From: JAUVXE01 sp964349355 | Lineage (GTDB): Bacteria; Actinomycetota; Coriobacteriia; Anaerosomatales; SLCP01 | Assembly: GCA_964349355.1 (NCBI GenBank) | Contig: CAYGFZ010000016.1 | Location: 1 to 40,539, forward strand | Direction: 5' to 3' | DNA: 40,539 nucleotides | In this document: in pieces, positions 15,837 to 22,749 of the stretch | Position numbering within the stretch: position 1 is the first letter of the stretch | How the letters are laid out: every line of letters starts with the position of its first letter | Position numbers and translations under genes: made by a program | Notes under the pieces: generated by a model | Seen by the model: the letters and a program-made list of their open reading frames with translations, nothing else | Database searches by the model: none | What the model was told of the DNA's origin: nothing

Positions 15837-15883
15837 CGTCTGCCTCAATGATGTCGCATACTGTTGCCGTGTGAAGGCAGACG
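15837..15883 (+). promoter_or_regulatory. Inverted-repeat operator candidate before the helical-protein gene
   Basis: CGTCTGCCT (15837-15845) and AGGCAGACG (15875-15883) are a perfect 9-bp inverted repeat separated by 29 bases. A -10-like CATACT (15857-15862) sits at the centre, and a GGAGG ribosome site follows directly at 15887. The arrangement suits a repressor binding on both sides of a promoter, or a long-loop leader hairpin. Confidence 0.45.
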
Positions 15884-15902
15884 TGTGGAGGTGGGGCAGT
15901 AG

Positions 15903-17207
15903 ATGACACCTGACGCGGCCCCCCGGGGCCGGCAAACGAAGCAGCCATGGGTGTTCACCCGTTACTTCCGGGCGAATGCGTACGGCTGGAAGGCCTCACG
16001 GCTCGCCTCTCAGCGACTTCGTGAAGCCGTCACGGAGATCAGAGCAGCCGCACGCAAGGATCCGCAGCGTGGCATGGAGGGCGCGGTCGTTTTGACCGAG
16101 CGACTTGTTGCTGCGGTGAGCGGCATCGACGATTCGTGGGGGATCTTTGGAGGGGCGCTCTACAAGCAATACGAGCGGTTGGCCCCGGTGCTCTCCTCAA
16201 CCGCTGTTGCTCCTGAGGCCCGCCTGACCCTGCTGCGACGCCTTCTGGCGGCATGGCTGGCCGACGAGTACGGCTATCTGGACCTGATCCCGCGGGTGTT
16301 CCCGACGTTCGTCTCGGACACGGCCGAGGCCGAGGTGCTGGTGCCGGAGTTCATGGAAATCGCCGAGGTGTACTCGGCACAGGCCGAGGAGTTGCAGGAA
16401 CGCTGCGATCACCCGCACGGCTGGGACTTCGATGCGAGCAGGGCCCGGGTGCGCCGGGACGCCTATCGGCGCATGGCGACCGAGATTCGACTGGCCTTTT
16501 TGGACGCGAGTGGTGCGCTTGAGGCTGCGCTGGAGCACGACTTCCATGACAACGGTGTCACACTGATGAGAGCGTTGTTGAAGCAGGGTCGTGTGGATGA
16601 TGCACGCGCCGTGATCGAAGGACGTAGAATCGGCTCGAGCCACGGCGTCGAGATCGAGGGGCCGTGGTTCGAGCTGCTTGTCGAAGCAGGTGAGCTGGAG
16701 CATGCGCGAGCGGCCGGGGTGGCGTGGCTTGCCCAGAAGCCGACGCTCGAGCGGTTCCGCAAAGTCGTCAAGGCCCTGCCTGGTCAGGGCAGAACGGAGC
16801 TGGCCCGCGATGCGGCTGCTGCGACCGATGAGCTCGAGATGGGCAGGTGGTTCGCCACCTTCAACCACCTCGGCCTTCATGAGGACGCGGCCCGAATCGC
16901 CCGTGAGCACGTTGTTGCACCGGAGACCGCGTTGCGGGCCGCCAAGAAGTATGAGGACTCGTATCCAGACCTCGCATTCGAGTCCTATGTTGCGGCTGTG
17001 GCGGGCTTCGTGAGTTGGGGCGAGCTGAGCAATGACGCCTACATTGCCTACTCGGTCCTCGCACCGGCTCGTGCGTTCGCCCAGCGCGTGGGGCGGGAGA
17101 CCGCCCTGGCCGCCAGGCTGTGCGGCATCGAAGGATTGAAGCGGTATCCGACCGCATGGGCTCATTTTGGGGGTGCGTCGCATGGAGAAGAGACGACCCG
17201 GGCGTAA
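15903..17207 (+). CDS. Unknown all-helical (solenoid-like) protein
   Basis: I do not recognise a named function for this 434-residue protein. It is soluble, with no signal peptide or membrane segment, and is rich in Ala, Glu, Arg and Leu. The region TERLVAAVSGIDDSWGIFGGALYKQYERL followed by paired helices resembles the helical part seen in DUF6880 and SWIM zinc-finger proteins, but this is remote. The second half has repeated helix pairs such as LVEAGELEHARAAGVAWL and LGLHEDAARIAREHVV, typical of TPR-like solenoids. The ATG at 15903 has GGAGG 11 bases upstream. Its last 26 bases overlap the SEC-C gene, so the two are probably co-translated and may form a complex. Confidence 0.65.
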   Translation: MTPDAAPRGRQTKQPWVFTRYFRANAYGWKASRLASQRLREAVTEIRAAARKDPQRGMEGAVVLTERLVAAVSGIDDSWGIFGGALYKQYERLAPVLSSTAVAPEARLTLLRRLLAAWLADEYGYLDLIPRVFPTFVSDTAEAEVLVPEFMEIAEVYSAQAEELQERCDHPHGWDFDASRARVRRDAYRRMATEIRLAFLDASGALEAALEHDFHDNGVTLMRALLKQGRVDDARAVIEGRRIGSSHGVEIEGPWFELLVEAGELEHARAAGVAWLAQKPTLERFRKVVKALPGQGRTELARDAAAATDELEMGRWFATFNHLGLHEDAARIAREHVVAPETALRAAKKYEDSYPDLAFESYVAAVAGFVSWGELSNDAYIAYSVLAPARAFAQRVGRETALAARLCGIEGLKRYPTAWAHFGGASHGEETTRA

Positions 17208-17877
17208 CGACCCGTGCCCGTGTGGGTCGGGTCAGAAGTTCAAGCGGTGCTGCGTCGGATTGGATGAGGGGTTGGTTCCGGGCCTGGGGTTCGTCCCCAT
17301 CTTTGCTCGTAGGCGGGCGTCAGAGGGTCTCATGTTGGACGAGGCGCTCCGGGACCCCTTGCTTCTTGAGTCGCCGGCGTGGCGGACATTCTGCGAAGCT
17401 GAGAAGGCTGCGGAGCGCGGGGACATCGACACCGCGCTAGCCGGATGGGAGCGGCTCTTCAGGAGTTCTGAACGCCACCCGTGGATCGACTACGGACTCG
17501 TTGCGGAGTCCATCGCTCAGGAGTGTGTTTGCAGGGAACAGTGGGATGCGGCGATCGAGTGGCTGGAGCATGAGCTCGCTATCGTGCGGCTGGAGTCACC
17601 GGAGTCTGGTGAGTGGGTCTGTCGGCGCGATATCGCCGACGTGCTTCTGCGAGCTGGCCGACGTGAAGAGGCCGCGCGAATCTATGAAGAGAACCGAGCG
17701 GTGGCTCCCGACGACATCTGGCTCTACAATTCAGCGGCCCTTGGCTGGCTCTACTCGGCGCATGATCCCGCGGAGGCCCTGCCGTGGATCGATGGAGCCC
17801 TCGCAATCGCGAACCGTACCGGTGATCCCGAAGGACTGATCGACCAGCTGCAGCGGCTGCATACGGAGGCATCGTAG
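17182..17877 (+). CDS. SEC-C zinc-motif protein with TPR-like repeats
   Basis: This 231-residue protein starts with a SEC-C zinc motif, RNDPCPCGSGQKFKRCC (C12-x-C14, C23-C24), the same module that ends SecA. The remainder is helical, with TPR-like units (EQWDAAIEWLEHELAI, AGRREEAARIYEENRAV, DPAEALPWIDGALAIA). SEC-C plus TPR proteins are thought to be adaptors or chaperone-like. No enzymatic motif is seen. I chose the ATG at 17182, preceded by GGGGGTG, over the TTG at 17167. It overlaps the upstream helical-protein gene by 26 bases and ends at a hairpin, so the pair is a closed unit. Confidence 0.8.
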   Translation: MEKRRPGRNDPCPCGSGQKFKRCCVGLDEGLVPGLGFVPIFARRRASEGLMLDEALRDPLLLESPAWRTFCEAEKAAERGDIDTALAGWERLFRSSERHPWIDYGLVAESIAQECVCREQWDAAIEWLEHELAIVRLESPESGEWVCRRDIADVLLRAGRREEAARIYEENRAVAPDDIWLYNSAALGWLYSAHDPAEALPWIDGALAIANRTGDPEGLIDQLQRLHTEAS

Positions 17878-17887
17878 GCGATGCCTC
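17866..17887 (+). terminator. Hairpin over the stop codon of the SEC-C gene
   Basis: GAGGCATCG and CGATGCCTC form a perfect 9-bp stem with the 4-base loop TAGG. The loop contains the first bases of the stop codon TAG (17875-17877). There is no T tract after it. It separates the accessory block from nuoA. Confidence 0.6.
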
Positions 17888-17990
17888 GCCCGGGCCTACG
17901 GCGTATCGCCGCTCGACGGGCGTTGTCGCATCCTGACATCGATGCGCCCGGTGCTCCTGGCGGCGCAGCGAAAGGCGGGCACTGCCGGTC

Positions 17991-18347
17991 GTGACCAAGG
18001 ACTACCTCATACTCGGAGTGTTCGTGTTGGTGGGAATCGTCTTTCCCATCGTCACCGTCACGGTGTCCAATATCCTTAGCAATCAGCGCCCCCTGCCAGA
18101 GAAGAGCCGTATCTACGAGTGCGGCGTCGAACCGATCGGCCCTCCGTGGGTGCAGTTCCGCATCGGCTACTACATCTACGCACTCCTGTTCGTGGTCTTC
18201 GCTATCGAGACCGTGTTCCTCTACCCGTGGGCGGTCGTGTTCGGCCGCCTCGGCCCCCTCATCCTCGTTGAGATGGCCGTCTTCATCGGCATCCTCGCTC
18301 TCGGGCTGCTCTACGCCTGGAAAGAGGGTGCACTGAAGTGGCGCTAG
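17991..18347 (+). CDS. nuoA: NADH-quinone oxidoreductase-type subunit A
   Basis: This is a small membrane subunit of complex I near the quinone site. The 118-residue product has three membrane helices (about 5-25, 62-82 and 88-108) and the conserved loop KSRIYECGVEP, whose cysteine is universal in the family. YAWKEGALKW is the typical C-terminus. The GTG at 17991 gives the expected N-terminus. It is the first of eleven contiguous nuo genes and overlaps nuoB by 10 bases. The 113-base spacer upstream contains the hairpin of the previous gene and no clear promoter. Confidence 0.96.
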   Translation: MTKDYLILGVFVLVGIVFPIVTVTVSNILSNQRPLPEKSRIYECGVEPIGPPWVQFRIGYYIYALLFVVFAIETVFLYPWAVVFGRLGPLILVEMAVFIGILALGLLYAWKEGALKWR

Positions 18348-18835
18348 ACCGTCTCACCGGCGAGAACTCGATCGCATTCGTCCGGAGCGAGCAGCTTTTC
18401 GACTGGGCGCGACGCAACTCGCTGTGGTACCTCGCATTCGGGATCGCGTGCTGTGCGATCGAGGGATTGATGAGCGCGAGCGGTCCGAGGTTCGACTTCG
18501 ACCGGATGGGTGTGTTCTTCCGCGCCTCGCCGAGGCAGGCCGATGTGATGATCGTCGCCGGGACGGTCAACAAGAAGATGGCCGAGACCGTCAGGCGACT
18601 CTACGACCAGATGCCCGAGCCCAAGTGGGTCGTGGCGATGGGGGCGTGCGCGAACACCGGCGGCCCGTTCCGCGAGTACCCCAACGTGGTCCTCGGCGTG
18701 GACAAGATCGTGCCGGTCGACGTCTACATACCCGGGTGCCCTCCGCGCCCGGAGTCTGTGCAGTATGCCTTCATCCAGCTGCAGAAGAAGATCGCCGAGC
18801 AGACGGAGGAGCGCAATGCTGCCCGACGTCGCTAA
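18338..18835 (+). CDS. nuoB: NADH-quinone oxidoreductase-type subunit B
   Basis: This subunit carries the terminal [4Fe-4S] cluster N2 that reduces quinone. The 165-residue product has the four ligands C38-C39 (IACCAIE), C103 (MGACANTGG) and C133 (PGCPPRPE), all intact. DRMGVFFRASPRQADVMIV is the standard family segment. The GTG at 18338 lies inside the end of nuoA. Its stop lies after the start of nuoC at 18816. Confidence 0.97.
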   Translation: MALDRLTGENSIAFVRSEQLFDWARRNSLWYLAFGIACCAIEGLMSASGPRFDFDRMGVFFRASPRQADVMIVAGTVNKKMAETVRRLYDQMPEPKWVVAMGACANTGGPFREYPNVVLGVDKIVPVDVYIPGCPPRPESVQYAFIQLQKKIAEQTEERNAARRR

Positions 18836-19268
18836 GGTGCGCTCGATCCTCGGCGGATTCGAGATCAGGGCCGAGTCGACGACGCTCGGAGTCGTCGTAC
18901 ACGTCGCCGCTGCCGACGCACCCGAGGTCCTCGGCGCGCTCAAGGACAGCGACCTGGACTTCGCGATGCTCGTGGACCTGCTCGGGGATGATACCGGGGA
19001 CGCTGTCGGGATCACCTATCATCTGCGCTCGTTCTCGCGAGATGAGGATCTCTACATCAAGACCGTCGTTGCGTACGACGGGGTGCTCTGCTCGGTCTGG
19101 AACGCGTATGCGTCAGCTCTGCTGCCGGAACGTGAGACCGCGGAGCTCTTCGGCCTGACGCTCTCGGGCCACCCGAATCCGAAGCGCCTGCTCACGACCG
19201 AGGGTGAGGAGCCGCTCCTGCGCACGTCGGTCCCGATCCGCACGCTCGAGGAGGTGCGCGACCGGTGA
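18816..19268 (+). CDS. nuoC: NADH-quinone oxidoreductase-type subunit C
   Basis: This is a peripheral connecting subunit (30-kDa type). The 150-residue product has the signature ERETAELFGLTLSGHPNPKRLL, matching the ERExxDLFGIxFxGHP motif of the family. The N-terminal half is more diverged and shorter than in E. coli, where NuoC is fused to NuoD. Here they are separate genes. The ATG at 18816 has GGAGGA five bases upstream. The stop overlaps the start of nuoD. Confidence 0.93.
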   Translation: MLPDVAKVRSILGGFEIRAESTTLGVVVHVAAADAPEVLGALKDSDLDFAMLVDLLGDDTGDAVGITYHLRSFSRDEDLYIKTVVAYDGVLCSVWNAYASALLPERETAELFGLTLSGHPNPKRLLTTEGEEPLLRTSVPIRTLEEVRDR

Positions 19269-20473
19269 TGGCCGACCCCCGCGATACCGTCCTCGACCAC
19301 GGACTCCTGGCCGAGGGAACCTTCGAGCCCGGCGAGGCGCCCGCGGGCATCCGGCGCGTGCCGACGGGCATCGATCAGCTTGCGACCGAGCACCTCATCG
19401 TCAACGTCGGCCCCCAGCATCCGTCGACCCACGGTGTGTTGCGACTCGTCGCCGAGCTCGACGGCGAGGAGATCGTCAACGTCGAGGCGGTCGTGGGCTA
19501 CCTACACCGTGGCATCGAGAAGCTCGGCGAGCACCGCCGCTACCATCAACTCGGCACGCTCATGGATCGCGGGGACTACGTGTCGGGCATTCACGGTGAA
19601 CTGGCAGCGGCGCTTGCGGTCGAGCACCTCATGGAGATCGACGTCCCCGCGAAGGCGCAGTGGCTGCGCTGCCTGATGTCCGAGCTCAACCGTGTCGCAA
19701 GCCACCTGGTCTGGTACGGCACGTTCGGGCTCGACATCGGTGCGATGGGACAGTTCCTCTACGCGATGCGCGACCGGGAGGCGATTCTCGATATCCTCGA
19801 GGCGATCACCGGGCAGCGCATGATGTTCAACTACGTTCGTCCCGGCGGCGTGTTGGACGACCTTCCTTCCGGGGCCGAGGAGAAGATCCGATCGTTTCTG
19901 CGCACCATCGACGGCTATCTCGACGAGCACGAGGCACTCCTCGGGGGCAACGAGATCTTCCTGAACCGCGTCAGGGGTATCGGGGTCATCGACCGGGCGA
20001 CGGCACTCTCCTACGGCCTGACCGGTGCAAACCTGCGGGCGAGCGGTGTGGCGTACGACGTCCGCCGCGACCGGCCTTACGCCGCCTACGACAGACTGGA
20101 GTTCGGCATCCCGGTCGGCGCTACGGGTGACGCTCACGATCGCTACCTCGTGCGGATGGAAGAGATGCGCCAGGCGGTCTCGATGATCCGCCAGTGTGCC
20201 GACGGGATGCCCGAAGGCGATGTGACCGCCAAGGTGCCGCGTGTGCTTCGCCCGCCCGCAGGTGAGACCTACGCGTGTGTCGAATCTCCCCGCGGGGAGC
20301 TCGGCGTACATCTGGTGTCTGACGGCTCCGACACGCCCCGGCGGTTCCACTACCGGGCACCGTCGCTCTTCGCGATGCAGGTCCTCGAGGAGATCATGCC
20401 CGGCACGCTCTTCGCCGACGGGATGATGCTGATCGGAAGCGTGGACATCGTCCTCGGGGAGATCGACCGATGA
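19268..20473 (+). CDS. nuoD: NADH-quinone oxidoreductase-type subunit D
   Basis: This 49-kDa-type subunit forms the quinone-binding cavity with NuoB. The roughly 401-residue product contains NVGPQHPSTHGVLRL (the His loop at the quinone site), GYLHRGIEKLGEHR, the YFDRLDYVS-type region here as LMDRGDYVSG, and the terminal GSVDIVLGEIDR. It lacks the NiFe-site cysteines of related hydrogenase large subunits, so it is a true complex I protein. An in-frame GTG at 19265 is an equally placed start (GGAGGTG 8 bases upstream). I list the ATG at 19268. The end overlaps nuoH by four bases (ATGA). Confidence 0.96.
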   Translation: MADPRDTVLDHGLLAEGTFEPGEAPAGIRRVPTGIDQLATEHLIVNVGPQHPSTHGVLRLVAELDGEEIVNVEAVVGYLHRGIEKLGEHRRYHQLGTLMDRGDYVSGIHGELAAALAVEHLMEIDVPAKAQWLRCLMSELNRVASHLVWYGTFGLDIGAMGQFLYAMRDREAILDILEAITGQRMMFNYVRPGGVLDDLPSGAEEKIRSFLRTIDGYLDEHEALLGGNEIFLNRVRGIGVIDRATALSYGLTGANLRASGVAYDVRRDRPYAAYDRLEFGIPVGATGDAHDRYLVRMEEMRQAVSMIRQCADGMPEGDVTAKVPRVLRPPAGETYACVESPRGELGVHLVSDGSDTPRRFHYRAPSLFAMQVLEEIMPGTLFADGMMLIGSVDIVLGEIDR

Positions 20474-21480
20474 GCGGCGCGATGGCCGTCGTACTCCCGG
20501 TGCTTGCGGCTGTCGGGCTCATGCTCCTCAATGGTGTGGTACTCATCTACATGCTGCGCAAGGTCCTCGGACACCTGCATCTGCGGATCGGCCCGGCCCA
20601 CGTGGGGCCGAAAGGCATCTTCCAGACGACAGCCGACGTACTCAAGCTGCTCTCCAAGGAGGACGTCCGCCCCGAAGGTGTGGACCGCTGGCTCTATGTG
20701 ACTGCGCCGGTGCTCGTGTTCGCGCCCTCTTTGATGGCGTATGCGGCCATACCCTTCTCGGAGACGCTCCGGATCACGCGGCTCGATACCGGACTGCTCT
20801 TCACCTTCGCAGCACTCTCGCTCGTTCCGCTCGGGATGATCATGGCCGGGTGGGCCTCTGCCAACAAGTGGGCGCTCATCGGTGCGATGCGTGCGGCGGC
20901 CCAGCAGATAGCGTACGAAGTGCCACTGTTGCTTTCGGTGTTGCCTGTCGTGATGATCGTTGGCTCACTGGACCTGGCCGACATCGTCGCGTTCCAGACA
21001 GGGATGCTTCTCGGCGTGGTGCCGAGGTGGTTCATCGTGCTCCTACTGCCGTCCTTCGTGATCTTCCTCATCGCGGCACTCTGTGAGCTCAACCAGACAC
21101 CGTTCGACATGTCCGAGGCCGAGTCAGAGCTCGTAGCGGGCTTCGCCACCGAGTACTCCTCTATGCGCTTCGGGCTCATCTTCCTGGCCGAGTTCAGCAA
21201 CTCGTTCGTGATGTCGGCACTCGCTGTCACGGTGTTCTTTGGTGGGTGGACGCTGCCTTTCGTGCCCGAGGCGATCACCGCTCCCATCGCGCCGATCATC
21301 TTTGTCGCCAAGACCTACATCGGCATCTTCTTCCTGATGTGGATCCGCGGCACCCTGCCCCGCGTGCGCATAGACCAGCTCATGAACCTCGGCTGGAAGT
21401 GGCTCATCCCGACCGCGCTCGCATGGGTGATGATCGTCGGCTTCGTCGTGAAGCTCGTCGCGGGCGGGGGGGTGGTCTAG
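20470..21480 (+). CDS. nuoH: NADH-quinone oxidoreductase-type subunit H
   Basis: This is the membrane subunit linking the quinone chamber to the proton channels. The 336-residue product has eight or more helices and the conserved cytoplasmic loops RIGPAHVGPKGIFQTTADVLKLL and LCELNQTPFDMSEAESELVAGF, the latter rich in the acidic residues thought to couple redox to pumping. FFLMWIRGTLPRVRIDQLM is the family's C-terminal signature. It overlaps nuoD by four bases and is followed on the next base by nuoI. Confidence 0.97.
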   Translation: MSGAMAVVLPVLAAVGLMLLNGVVLIYMLRKVLGHLHLRIGPAHVGPKGIFQTTADVLKLLSKEDVRPEGVDRWLYVTAPVLVFAPSLMAYAAIPFSETLRITRLDTGLLFTFAALSLVPLGMIMAGWASANKWALIGAMRAAAQQIAYEVPLLLSVLPVVMIVGSLDLADIVAFQTGMLLGVVPRWFIVLLLPSFVIFLIAALCELNQTPFDMSEAESELVAGFATEYSSMRFGLIFLAEFSNSFVMSALAVTVFFGGWTLPFVPEAITAPIAPIIFVAKTYIGIFFLMWIRGTLPRVRIDQLMNLGWKWLIPTALAWVMIVGFVVKLVAGGGVV

Positions 21481-21942
21481 ATGTGGGGCACAGGCATCCT
21501 GAACGGGTTGCGTATCACGATGCGCAACATGTTGCGCGGGCCGATCACGGTGCAGTATCCCTATGAGAAGCTCGAGTTGCCCGAGCGCGCACGGTGGGCG
21601 GTCACACCGCTGTTCGACGAGGACGGCGTGCCCAAGTGCACTGCGTGCATGGCATGCATACGAGCGTGTCCGGACCACATCCTCGATCTCGAGTTCACGA
21701 CGGGCGAGGACAAGACCAAGCATATCGAGCACTACTCCTACGAGATCGGGGCGTGCATGATGTGCGGCTTGTGTGTGGAGGCGTGTCCGTTCGATGCGAT
21801 CCGGATGGGTCACGACTACGAACTCGCCCGGACCTCGGCCGACGAACTCACCTACGACCTGCTCACCGATGTCGACGCGGCACCGGTCAAGCGCGCCGCG
21901 GCACCCGCCGCCGGGAAGCCGAAAGGACAGACCGGTGACTGA
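21481..21942 (+). CDS. nuoI: NADH-quinone oxidoreductase-type subunit I (two 4Fe-4S)
   Basis: This is the ferredoxin-like subunit carrying clusters N6a and N6b. The 153-residue product has two complete motifs: C53-x2-C56-x2-C59-x3-C63-P and C92-x2-C95-x2-C98-x3-C102-P. Since no NuoEFG or NuoG gene is present beside it, this subunit is the likely entry point for electrons from an external carrier such as ferredoxin. The C-terminal 25 residues are an Ala/Lys/Pro-rich extension (KRAAAPAAGKPKGQ). It overlaps the nuoJ start by 8 bases. Confidence 0.96.
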   Translation: MWGTGILNGLRITMRNMLRGPITVQYPYEKLELPERARWAVTPLFDEDGVPKCTACMACIRACPDHILDLEFTTGEDKTKHIEHYSYEIGACMMCGLCVEACPFDAIRMGHDYELARTSADELTYDLLTDVDAAPVKRAAAPAAGKPKGQTGD

Positions 21943-22435
21943 GACTGTCAACGGCGTCGTCTTCGCGATCCTCGCATTCGCTTCGATCGGCGGTGCGGTC
22001 GGTATGCTCACGACTCGCAACGTGATGCATGCGGCGTTCTGGCTGCTCGAGGTGATGGTCGCGGTCGGAGGACTGTTCCTCCTGCTCTCGGCCGAGTACC
22101 TTGCCGTCGTGCACGTGCTCGTCTATGCGGGAGCGGTGTCGGTGCTCATGCTCTTCGTGATCATGCTCTCCCTCAGACGTCGCGAAGACGCCGTCCGCCC
22201 GGTCGACGTCTCGATCGGTGGTGCAGTGCTCGCCACACTCTTCGGCTCTATCGTCTATATCGCTATCGCGCAGTACGGCGACCGGGTCGCGGAGATGCCC
22301 GCCGAGACGCCGGACACCGCAGCACTCGGCGAACTTCTCTTCACGCGCTGGGCACTGCCGTTCGAGGTCGCGTCGCTCGTGCTCCTGGTCGCTGTGGTTG
22401 GCGCCGTGTGGTGGGCCAAGGAGGTGGACCGATGA
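21935..22435 (+). CDS. nuoJ: NADH-quinone oxidoreductase-type subunit J
   Basis: This 166-residue membrane subunit has five helices. It carries the conserved NVMHAAFWLLEVMVAVGGLFLLL and the YLAVVHVLVYAGAVSVLMLFVIML segment, where the helix is broken by a pi-bulge in known structures. The GTG at 21935 follows AAGGACAG and overlaps nuoI. The end overlaps nuoK (ATGA). Confidence 0.95.
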   Translation: MTETVNGVVFAILAFASIGGAVGMLTTRNVMHAAFWLLEVMVAVGGLFLLLSAEYLAVVHVLVYAGAVSVLMLFVIMLSLRRREDAVRPVDVSIGGAVLATLFGSIVYIAIAQYGDRVAEMPAETPDTAALGELLFTRWALPFEVASLVLLVAVVGAVWWAKEVDR

Positions 22436-22746
22436 TGCAGGTCGGACCCGCCGCGTTCATGGGTCTCGCTGCCGTGCTCTTCACCCTCGGCCTCTACGGG
22501 GCGGTGGCCCGCAAGAGCGCGGTCATGGTGTTGATGTCGCTCGAACTGATGGCGGTCGCTGTGAACCTCAACATGGTCGCGCTGTCCCGATTCGTCACGC
22601 CGGCCGAGATGACCGGCCAGGTGTTCGCGATCTTCACGATGGTCGTCTCGGCGGCCGAGATAGGACTCGGACTCGGGCTGGTTCTGGCGATCTATCGCCA
22701 GAACCGGTCGATCGAGCTCACCACGATGGACACGCTGAAGGGGTAG
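22432..22746 (+). CDS. nuoK: NADH-quinone oxidoreductase-type subunit K
   Basis: This 104-residue MrpC-like membrane subunit has three helices. It has the two conserved glutamates on helices 2 and 3: MSLELMAVAVNLN and VSAAEIGLGLGLVLAIYR. Both are needed for proton translocation in characterised enzymes. The start is an ATGATG with GGAGGT six bases upstream, overlapping nuoJ. Three bases separate it from nuoL. Confidence 0.95.
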   Translation: MMQVGPAAFMGLAAVLFTLGLYGAVARKSAVMVLMSLELMAVAVNLNMVALSRFVTPAEMTGQVFAIFTMVVSAAEIGLGLGLVLAIYRQNRSIELTTMDTLKG

Positions 22747-22749
22747 CAG

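Noticed and set aside
17909..17921. CCGCTCGACGGGC resembles the tRNA-Thr 3' end (CCGCTCGTCGGCT) and could be an attachment-site copy closing the accessory block
   Set aside because: Only about 10 of 11 core bases match, the match is short and GC-rich, and no integrase is present. Chance is the simpler explanation.
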